From the NCBI GenBank assembly GCA_965242915.1, contig CBDETN010000020.1, forward strand, positions 1-64,000: a stretch of DNA of 64,000 nt, in the 5' to 3' direction. The notes below the pieces were generated by a model that saw nothing but the letters and a program-made list of their open reading frames with translations, ran no database searches and was not told the origin of the DNA. This document shows, piece after piece, positions 24,651 through 31,956 of the stretch. The position numbers and the translations under genes are program-made. Position 1 is the stretch's first letter, and each line of letters begins with the position of its first letter. The DNA is from CAJXII01 sp965242915. Its GTDB lineage: Bacteria > Campylobacterota > Campylobacteria > Campylobacterales > Arcobacteraceae.

Positions 24651-25970
24651 TATAATACCCCAAGAAAATAAGAACGAAAAAATAAGATTCTTATTCCTAA
24701 AAAGTTAAAATAATAAAATATTTAATAGGGGTAAAAAATGAGTACAAAAAGAAGAATATTTACAGCAGAATTTAAAACAAAAATTGTTTTAGAAGTTTTA
24801 AAAGGTGAAAAGACTTTAAATGAGATAGCAAGTAAAAATAATATAACACCTAAAAATATCCAAAATTGGAAGAAGATATTTTTGGATAATGCAGAGTTGG
24901 CAATGGAGCCTGCAAAGGCTATCAAAGAATATAAAGACGAAAACTTAAAATTACAATCTAAAATAGATGATTATGCAAAGATAGTAGGTAAAATGACAGT
25001 TGAAAAGGAATGGCTTGAGGAAAAGCTACAAAGCTTGGACTTATCTAATAAAAAAGAGTTGATAGAGTCTAAGCTAACATATATTTCAGTATCAACTCAA
25101 TGTAAACTTATAAAATTAAATCCAAGCAGCTTATATTATAAGCCTATAGAAAATAAGCATAAAATATCACTCAAAGATAAGATAAATGATATTTATGAGC
25201 AAATACCAATATATGGAGCTTTAAAAGTTCATCAGCAACTTTTAGAAGATGGATACAATATAAGTTTGAATACTGTTTATAAATATAGACAAGAGATGGG
25301 TTTAAAGCCAATATTAGCAGTTAAACCAATAAATCTATCAATAATAAAAAATACTCTTACAAGCTTAGAGGAGTTGACATAGTAAAAGCAAATCAAGTAT
25401 GGAGTACGGATATAACATATATCAAGATTAATGGCGGCATGGTTTATTTAGCAGCTATAATTGATTGGTATTCTAAAGCTGTACTATCTTGGAAAATATC
25501 CAACACTATGGATTCAGCTTTAACAATGGATGTTCTAAATGAAGCATTATCGCTATATGGTAAACCTGAAATATTTAATACAGATCAAGGCAGTCAATAC
25601 ACAAGTCATATCCATACACAGACTTTAAAAGATAATGGCATCATTATCTCAATGGATGGTAAAGGTAGAGCTACTGATAATATTTGTATAGAGAGATTCT
25701 GGCGAAGTGCAAAAGTTGAAAGAATTTATCTAAATGAATATAACACAATTAAAGAGTTAAAAACTGATGTGAAAGATTATATTGATTTTTATAATCATAA
25801 AAGATTTCATCAAACTTTAAATTATAAAAAACCAATGAGTTTTTATTATGATAGTTTAAAAATTAATAATAAGGATTATGATAAATTAGTTGAAATTGTG
25901 GCATAAGGTAACAGGTGAAAAAGAGAATAAGGATTTAGAAAAAGTTGTCTTGTCTTCTTGGGGTATTATA
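24651..25970 (+). mobile_element. ISa copy C (1320 bp, 13-bp deletion)
   Basis: Terminal repeats TATAATACCCC and GGGGTATTATA are intact. The element is 13 bp shorter than the intact copies because of an internal deletion. The left flank is an integrase remnant and the right flank is the middle of an IS21 istA gene, with no matching target duplication. Adjacent DNA was therefore probably deleted after insertion. Confidence 0.92.
24738..25906 (+). pseudogene. ISa transposase, frameshifted
   Basis: The frame is identical in character to the 393-residue transposase up to about residue 203. There a 13-base deletion (removing CCAGATAAGCAAC between two ATA triplets) shifts it, giving a stop at 25382. 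The downstream catalytic part resumes in another frame up to 25906. The microhomology points to replication slippage. No active enzyme is expected. Confidence 0.92.
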
Positions 25971-25971
25971 C

Positions 25972-26463
25972 TCAGTACCATTTAAATATTTAGGAGAAAA
26001 AGTAGAGGTAAGATACTCAACATCTACAGTTGAGATTTATCATAAATCAAAGCTAATTGCCACACATCCAAGATATTATGATAGTGAATATTCAACTATT
26101 AAAGAGCACCAACCTGAAAATCATCAATATCAAGATGCGAAGTTTAATCCTGGAAGATATTTAAACTGGGCAAAAAGTATAGGGGTTCAAACTGTAGAGT
26201 TTACAAAGATGAAATTAGAACAAGAGCAATTTCCATCATATGCATACAGAAAACTAAATGCCATTCTTTCATTGGCAAAACAATATGAAAAATATGAAGT
26301 TGATTTAGCTTTAGGATATGCAATGAGTATTAATGCCACTACAGTTGCATCTATAAAATCAATATTATCAAAAAAGCTTTATTATAAAAAGCCTGCTAAT
26401 AATATTATAAATATAGCACAAAATAACCACAGTAATATTCGTGGTAATACAGAATATAAATAA
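25972..26463 (+). pseudogene. istA: IstA transposase fragment (C-terminal 163 residues)
   Basis: The remaining codons correspond to residues 350-512 of the intact IstA at 60768-62306, beginning SVPFKYLGEKVEV. The HTH and DDE core are missing, so transposition activity is lost. The sequence is near-identical to the intact copy, which implies a recent origin. Confidence 0.88.
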
Positions 26464-26478
26464 AAAGGATAGAAAAAA

Positions 26479-27219
26479 ATGAACCAAGAAACAGTAACAA
26501 ATAAAATGAGTGAATTAAAATTAGAAGGCTTTAAAACAGCATACTTACGACAAATTGAAGATAGAAATTATGATAAATTATCATTTAATGAGAAACTCTA
26601 CAACCTACTTGAAGCCCAAGAGATACATCAGCACAACAGAAGGATTAAACTTAATTTTAATATATCAAAAATAAAAGATAAGCAAGCAACTTTAGAAGAT
26701 TTAGTTTATAAGCAAACAAGAGGTTTAAATAAAGAACAAATTTTAGGATTAGCAAATATGGACTTTATAAGAAATTATCAAAATATTATCATTACAGGTA
26801 AAACAGGAACTGGTAAATCTTATCTCGCACAAGCACTAGCTAATCGTTCTATCATGGATGGATTTAAAGCTTATTATATTAGAGTTCCTACAATACTTGA
26901 AGATATATCAATCGCAAGAGCAGATGGAACATATACAAATTTCTTACGAAAACTTAGCAAATATAGTATTCTTATTTTAGATGACTTTGGAATAAATCCA
27001 TTATCAGCTGATGATGCTACAAATTTATTAGAAATTATAGAAAGTAGAGTTGACTTATCATCAATAATTCTCACCTCTCAACTTCCTGTATCACAGTGGT
27101 ATGATTATTTAAATAATGATACTGTTGCTGATGCAATATTAGATAGGATTGTACATTCTTCACATAGAGTTGAACTAAAAGGTACATCAATGAGAAAAAT
27201 TATGTCAAAAATAAATTAA
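26479..27219 (+). CDS. istB: IS21-family helper ATPase IstB (copy G)
   Basis: The 246-residue AAA+ ATPase has Walker A ITGKTGTGKSYLAQAL (near residue 105) and Walker B YSILILDDFG (near 165), with an N-terminal helical domain. IstB binds DNA and activates the IstA transposase. It lies 15 bases after the istA stop. The protein is the same as the copy at 60012-60752. It is intact but orphaned here, because its partner istA is truncated. Confidence 0.93.
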   Translation: MNQETVTNKMSELKLEGFKTAYLRQIEDRNYDKLSFNEKLYNLLEAQEIHQHNRRIKLNFNISKIKDKQATLEDLVYKQTRGLNKEQILGLANMDFIRNYQNIIITGKTGTGKSYLAQALANRSIMDGFKAYYIRVPTILEDISIARADGTYTNFLRKLSKYSILILDDFGINPLSADDATNLLEIIESRVDLSSIILTSQLPVSQWYDYLNNDTVADAILDRIVHSSHRVELKGTSMRKIMSKIN

Positions 27220-27318
27220 CACTTGGACACTTTATGCTAAAATGTTGTTAGAGAATATTTCAAATTTGTAAGTGTCCAAGTGTTTGTGATACGGTGTCTT
27301 TGTTGAGTGATATTTGTA

Positions 27319-28000
27319 GTAAAAAAGAGATTATAGGTATTTGGATAGGTGAAAATGAAACTAGTAAATATTGGCTTACAGTTTTAAATGATATTCAAAA
27401 AAGAGGAGTACAAGATGTACTTATCTTTGCAATAGATGGTCTTAATGGCTTTAGTGAAGCAATTAGTGCAGTTTATCCTAAGGCAGAGATACAAAGGTGT
27501 ATAGTACATCAAATAAGAAGTTCATTAAAGTTTGTATCTTGGAAAGATAGAAAAGCAGTTGCTAAAGATTTAAAATCAGTTTATACAGCTTACACTGAAG
27601 AAGATGGACAATTAGCACTTACAGAGTTTAATGATATCTGGGGTAAAAAATATCCTAACATTACTGTTTCTTGGACAAATCACTGGTCTGAATTGTCTAC
27701 ATTTTTTAAATATCCAGATTCTGTGAGAAAATTAATTTATACAACAAATCCTATTGAATCTTTAAATGCTGCTATAAAAAGAAAAACTAAATCTAAGGGT
27801 TCATTTCCAACAGAAGATTCAGCTTTTAAAGTGATGTATCTGGCTTGTGCTGAACAACAAAATAAATGGAATGCTTCTAGTATTAGAAATTGGTTTGAGA
27901 TTTATCCTCAACTTAGTATATTTTTTAAGGAGATTATGGCAAAATATGAGAAGTGATTAAAAAGAAACTGGTGGGTTTACACAGTTTATTTTACACTCTC
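27319..28000 (+). mobile_element. IS256-family 3' part, interrupted by IS21 copy G
   Basis: This portion begins inside the transposase gene at the IS21 boundary and ends at the complete right terminus ...TTTACACTCTC. The left half is absent because the IS21 lost its left side together with the DNA beyond it. The right end sits in a nitrite/sulfite reductase-like gene. Confidence 0.9.
27321..27956 (+). pseudogene. IS256 transposase fragment (C-terminal 211 residues)
   Basis: The frame reads KKEIIGIWIGENETSKYW, then the catalytic aspartate region FAIDGLNGFSEAI and the glutamate in TTNPIESLNAAIKRK. The first catalytic aspartate (IFMDATVL in the full copy) is missing. A few codons of IS21 DNA could supply a start at 27294, but the protein would be inactive. 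Confidence 0.88.
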
Positions 28001-28369
28001 GCCTAAGGTTAAATAACTGCCAAGTTGGGTTAAATTTATCTCTTTATATATGTCAAATATATCTTTATTTAAAATCTGATGAAATTCTATTTGTGCTCTT
28101 GCTGTCAGGATTAATTTGGTATTGTATCTCTTTGAAATTTTTAAAATTTGTTCAAACTGTTTAATTGAAATATGCCCGGCACTAACTCGCACTCGTATCA
28201 TACAAACTTCCGGAGTCATTTTAAAATTGTAAATACCGATACTTCTTAAGTAAAACCTAGATTCTTCGTCTAAATTATTAAAGTCACAATTTTTAAAGTT
28301 TTTTAAAAAATGTGACGGATGCTGTTTGTTTTTTAGTTTTTCTATACTATTTAGATTCATAAAATTCAA
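28001..28369 (-). pseudogene. 5' fragment of a nitrite/sulfite reductase gene
   Basis: The 123-codon fragment has the ferredoxin-like half-domain of siroheme nitrite/sulfite reductases: FYLRSIGIYNFKMTPEVCMIRVRVSAG followed by LILTARAQIEFHQIL. Full-length enzymes are several hundred residues, with cysteine ligands for a 4Fe-4S cluster and siroheme, and all of that is gone. The IS256 end supplies an artificial stop (ESVK, then TAA at 27986). The start overlaps the radical SAM gene by 23 bases. Loss of this enzyme may affect assimilatory nitrite or sulfite reduction unless another copy exists. Confidence 0.78.
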
Positions 28370-29255
28370 CGCTTGCTATAGTGTTTTTAATAATTAAACC
28401 TTTTTCTACCAGCTCCTTGAATATATTTTGAGAAGTTTCATCAAAAAGATTTTCTATATCCAAAAGGGTAAGAGGTCTCATCTTGAGTGTTTGTATGATT
28501 TCATCTTTAATAAAGAATTGTTGTTTTATTTTTTGACTGGTTCTTGCTGTAATATTTATTGGCAATTTGCCTAAATCATTTTGTATCTGTCTTAATTTCT
28601 CATAACTAATTGGCATCACATCGTAAGCCGGCGGTCTATCAATCGTCCCTAAGTCAATTCTGTCCGGTTTTATTTTATCAAGTGCAGCTTTTAATGCTTT
28701 GATATCATTTGTTTTATCGTTTACATCCTTAACCAAAAGTACTTCGATTACAAATTCACCTTTATAGATTTTTTTAAATTCAACCATTCCGTTTATAATG
28801 TCATCAATATCAATATCGCCAAATGCTCTATCAATTTTACGAAAACCTTTAGGATTTGCACAGTCAAGAGAAAGTTTAACTATATCAATTTTGGATAATG
28901 TATTTTGAATATTCTTATCGTTAATATTTGCACCATTTGAAAGTATAAGGGTTTTTACATCTCCTTTTATCTTGTCTATTTCATTTATGAGTTCATCAAG
29001 ATATGGATAAAGAGTTGGCTCGCCGTTTGCCGTAAGAGTTATAACATCCAAATTTTTATGTTTTAAAAGTGAAGTTTCAAGCTCAGTTATAATTGCATCA
29101 ATCGGTACAATTTTATCTTGATGATCTGTTGTTTGTGCCGGTGCTAATTCACAATATAAACAGTCAAAATTACATTGTTTGGAATAAGGAGAGAGGTCTA
29201 TCCCTAAACTCATCCCAAATCTTCGGGATGGTATAGGACCAAAAGTAAGGTTCAT
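28347..29255 (-). CDS. Radical SAM protein (COG0731-like)
   Basis: The 302-residue protein has the iron-sulfur motif CNFDCLYC near residue 28, preceded by FGPIPSRRFGMSLGIDLSP, which marks a conserved group of small radical SAM enzymes of unknown function. The C-terminal part (about 215-302) looks like a winged-helix domain (FIKDEIIQTLKMRPLTLLDIENLFDETSQNI). It starts directly at the hemE stop codon, so it belongs to the same leftward operon. The nitrite/sulfite reductase fragment overlaps it downstream. Confidence 0.82.
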   Translation of the reverse strand: MNLTFGPIPSRRFGMSLGIDLSPYSKQCNFDCLYCELAPAQTTDHQDKIVPIDAIITELETSLLKHKNLDVITLTANGEPTLYPYLDELINEIDKIKGDVKTLILSNGANINDKNIQNTLSKIDIVKLSLDCANPKGFRKIDRAFGDIDIDDIINGMVEFKKIYKGEFVIEVLLVKDVNDKTNDIKALKAALDKIKPDRIDLGTIDRPPAYDVMPISYEKLRQIQNDLGKLPINITARTSQKIKQQFFIKDEIIQTLKMRPLTLLDIENLFDETSQNIFKELVEKGLIIKNTIASVEFYESK

Positions 29256-30296
29256 TTATTTTTTGCTAACTCTTTGACATTCACTTACAAAGTGAATTGC
29301 ATTTTCTACAGGTACATCAGGAAGTATTCCATGACCTAGATTAAAGATATGTCTGCTTGTGCCCATAATATCTTGTATAGCTTCTACACTAGCTGTTGTC
29401 ATCTCTTTATCATATAATCTACATGGTTCCATATTTCCTTGAAGTACGTACTTTTCACCTAATTTCTCTTTTGCCAAGCTCATTGGAGTTGACCAATCTA
29501 CACCAAATACATCAAAGTTACCATAAACTTTATCTAAAAATGTAGGAATACCTTTTGGGAACATAATAACAGGAATATGTGGATATTTTTCTTTTAAATA
29601 TTCAGCAATCTCTACCATATATTTCCAAGAAAATTCATTATATAAATCAGGCTCAATAGCTGCTGCCCAAGAATCAAAGATTTGAACTACATCAATACCG
29701 GCTTCAATTTGTTTTTCCATGTAAAGTTTTACAACTTCAGTTACTTTTGCCAAGATATTATGTAAAAGTTTAGGATTTGAATACATCATTTTTTTACAAA
29801 TATTGTATGTTTTTGTACCTTCTCCCTCAATCATATAAGTTGCAAGTGTCCAAGGAGCACCTGTAAAACCAATTAAAGCTATATCATCGCCTCTTTCATC
29901 TAACTGTTCTCTTAAAAGCTTAATAGTGTCAAATACATAAGTAAGTTTACTAGCAGCTTCATCTCCGCCTATAAGTTTATCTAGGTCAGCTTGAGTTTCT
30001 AAAGGATCACTGAATTTTGGACCTTCTCCTTTAACAAAAGATAAATCCATACCCATCTCATCTGGAATTACTAAAATATCACTAAACAAAATAGCTGCAT
30101 CAACACCGACGATATCTAAAGGCTGAATAGTAACTTCAGCAGCTTTTTTTGGATCATGACAAAGATTTAAAAAATTTCCAGCTTCTGCTCTAACTGCCAT
30201 ATATTCAGGAAGGTATCTCCCCGCTTGTCTCATCATCCATACCGGTGTATAAGGTGTTTCTTTCCCAAAACATGCATCTACAAATATTTTTCCCAT
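29256..30296 (-). CDS. hemE: Uroporphyrinogen decarboxylase
   Basis: The 346-residue enzyme decarboxylates uroporphyrinogen III to coproporphyrinogen III in heme synthesis. The signature PVWMMRQAGRYLPEY is near residue 20, GFTGAPWTLATYM in the middle and a FNLGHGILPDVPVEN motif near the C-terminus. Length and motifs are complete. It is encoded with asd, gyrA and UPF0114 on the minus strand, an order I associate with Campylobacterota. Confidence 0.96.
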   Translation of the reverse strand: MGKIFVDACFGKETPYTPVWMMRQAGRYLPEYMAVRAEAGNFLNLCHDPKKAAEVTIQPLDIVGVDAAILFSDILVIPDEMGMDLSFVKGEGPKFSDPLETQADLDKLIGGDEAASKLTYVFDTIKLLREQLDERGDDIALIGFTGAPWTLATYMIEGEGTKTYNICKKMMYSNPKLLHNILAKVTEVVKLYMEKQIEAGIDVVQIFDSWAAAIEPDLYNEFSWKYMVEIAEYLKEKYPHIPVIMFPKGIPTFLDKVYGNFDVFGVDWSTPMSLAKEKLGEKYVLQGNMEPCRLYDKEMTTASVEAIQDIMGTSRHIFNLGHGILPDVPVENAIHFVSECQRVSKK

Positions 30297-30324
30297 TTTA
30301 TTTTTTTCCTTTAATGTTTATATG

Positions 30325-30349
30325 CGTTCCCACTCAGAGAGTGGGAACG
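30325..30349. repeat. REP-like perfect hairpin
   Basis: CGTTCCCACTC and GAGTGGGAACG form an 11-bp perfect inverted repeat around the loop AGA, followed by AGTG. It sits in the 74-base gap between UPF0114 and hemE. The CGTTCCCA...TGGGAACG form is typical of dispersed REP elements mobilised by TnpA-REP (Y1) transposases. It could also act as a transcript-stabilising stem, since no T-run follows. Confidence 0.7.
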
Positions 30350-30370
30350 AGTGTATTCCAAGTTTTTTTA

Positions 30371-30880
30371 TTATTTTCCAACTTTACTTAAAAAGTAAAG
30401 TCCTATTGAAAGTGCTGCAATTGATAATGCAAAATACAGCATTTCTAAAGCTGTTGTATATTCCATATGTAAAACTTTTTGAAAAAAACTAACTACTAAA
30501 ACCATTATAATTACTTTTGCTATTTTATCTTTTAGTTGGTCAAGTGATGTGATAGCTAGTATCTTGCTTGTTGATCCATCACCCATGGCTTCATCAATAT
30601 CACTAATAAATAGTTCATATAAACCAAAAGAAAAGATAAACATAACAACAGCAATTAAGTATAAATCAACTGCTCCAATAATTCCTGCTACTATATCTTC
30701 ATGGAATTTTTCAGGATGTGCACCGGTTATTATTGTATTAAATGTATAAACTGCAACACCCCAAATATCCATGGAAGCTACGATAAAAAGTACAAACGCA
30801 CCAATTAACCCGAAAACTACAGCAAGTATAACTATAAATCTACTTCGCCAAATCATACCTTCAAATAATTTCTCTAGCAC
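30371..30880 (-). CDS. UPF0114 (YqhA-like) membrane protein
   Basis: The 169-residue protein has four hydrophobic helices and the family pattern FEGMIWRSRFIVILAVVFGLIGAF at its N-terminus. The acidic ELFISDIDEA motif lies between helices 3 and 4. UPF0114 proteins are inner-membrane proteins of uncertain function. The start is a GTG that overlaps the end of asd by seven bases. Confidence 0.85.
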   Translation of the reverse strand: MLEKLFEGMIWRSRFIVILAVVFGLIGAFVLFIVASMDIWGVAVYTFNTIITGAHPEKFHEDIVAGIIGAVDLYLIAVVMFIFSFGLYELFISDIDEAMGDGSTSKILAITSLDQLKDKIAKVIIMVLVVSFFQKVLHMEYTTALEMLYFALSIAALSIGLYFLSKVGK

Positions 30881-31956
30881 AGTTCATCTTTCATAAGCTC
30901 AATCCATTTAAGTCCAATTCTTACTGAATTAGTAGCAGCTCCTACTCTTATTTGATCTGCAACATTAAAAAAGTGTAAGATATTTTTTGCATAAATATCT
31001 TTTCTAATTCTTCCTATTAAAGTAATATCAGTATCAGTAGATAAAATTGGCATAGGATAAATTCCCTGCTCAAGATTATCCATAACTTCTACATTTTCAA
31101 AGTCATTGATAGCTTTTCTACACTCATCTACATCTACATCAACATCTTCACCAAATGTAACGGTAATAGATTCACTATGACTTCGTAAAACTGGAACTCG
31201 AACACATGTAGCAGCTATTTGTATCTCTTTATGAAGAATTTTTTGAGTTTCATAAACCATTTTTTCTTCCTCTTTTGTAAAACCACTCTCCATTGCTTTA
31301 TCAACTTGAGGAATTACATTCAATGCAATTTGGTGCATAAATGCTTCTTTTTTAGTTTCATTTAATTTAAAAGCAAAGAAATCTTGCATCTGCATTACAA
31401 GTTCTTCCATACCGGCTTTTCCAGCTCCTGATGTTGCTTGATAAGTTGATACATCAACTCTTCTGATCCCACCACTTTGGGCATAGAGATCATCAAGAGG
31501 TTTAAGTGCTTGTACCATTTGAATAGTTGAGCAGTTTGGATTTGCAATAATTCCAGTTTCTTTCCATAGTTGTATATCTTCAGGATTAACTTCAGGCACA
31601 ACTAAAGGGATATTTGGCTCCATTCTAAAATGACTTGTATTATCAATTACAACTGCACCACTTTCAACTGCAAATTTTGCAAATTTTGCAGATATACTTC
31701 CACCTGCACTAAAAAATGCGATATGAACTTCATGTTCTTCAAACACTGTATCAGTTAATTCTACTACAGGATATTCTTTTCCATTAAATTCTATATGTTT
31801 ACCAACACTATTAGCACTTGCCAGAGGTAATAGTTCTCCAACAGGAAAATTCAGATCACGCATTACTCTAAATAACTCTTCCCCAACAGCACCAGTAGCT
31901 CCAACTACTGCTACATTATATTTTGTCCTCGTTCCTGCGGAATTACATATACTCAT
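30874..31956 (-). CDS. asd: Aspartate-semialdehyde dehydrogenase
   Basis: The 360-residue enzyme makes aspartate semialdehyde for lysine, threonine, methionine and diaminopimelate synthesis. The NADP-binding VAVVGATGAVGEELFRV, the catalytic cysteine in IANPNCSTIQMVQ and the histidine region IGAATNSVRIGLKW-type tail are present. The N-terminus is unusual: eleven residues (MSICNSAGTRT) precede the normal KYNVAVVG start. They are encoded by DNA resembling a REP element (TTCCGCAGGAACGAG). The ATG used has a good GGAGAAG site. It starts directly next to the gyrA stop. Confidence 0.94.
   Translation of the reverse strand: MSICNSAGTRTKYNVAVVGATGAVGEELFRVMRDLNFPVGELLPLASANSVGKHIEFNGKEYPVVELTDTVFEEHEVHIAFFSAGGSISAKFAKFAVESGAVVIDNTSHFRMEPNIPLVVPEVNPEDIQLWKETGIIANPNCSTIQMVQALKPLDDLYAQSGGIRRVDVSTYQATSGAGKAGMEELVMQMQDFFAFKLNETKKEAFMHQIALNVIPQVDKAMESGFTKEEEKMVYETQKILHKEIQIAATCVRVPVLRSHSESITVTFGEDVDVDVDECRKAINDFENVEVMDNLEQGIYPMPILSTDTDITLIGRIRKDIYAKNILHFFNVADQIRVGAATNSVRIGLKWIELMKDELC

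Larger units (their letters stand above)
25971..27318 (+). mobile_element. IS21-family element copy G, 5' truncated
   Basis: The DNA matches the intact IS21 copy at 59913-62520 from within istA to the terminal sequence ...GAGTGATATTTGTA. The left end and two thirds of istA were replaced by ISa copy C. The right end lies inside an IS256 transposase gene. A 14-bp inverted repeat (ACACTTGGACACTT at 27219-27232 with its complement at 27270-27283) sits between istB and the terminus. Confidence 0.9.

Noticed and set aside
27986..28000. Native stop of the reductase fragment at 27986
   Set aside because: The last codons ESVK-stop are IS256 terminal sequence; the real gene is cut at 28001.
30325..30349. 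The hairpin as a rho-independent terminator for UPF0114
   Set aside because: No T-run follows on either side, and the motif fits REP elements better.
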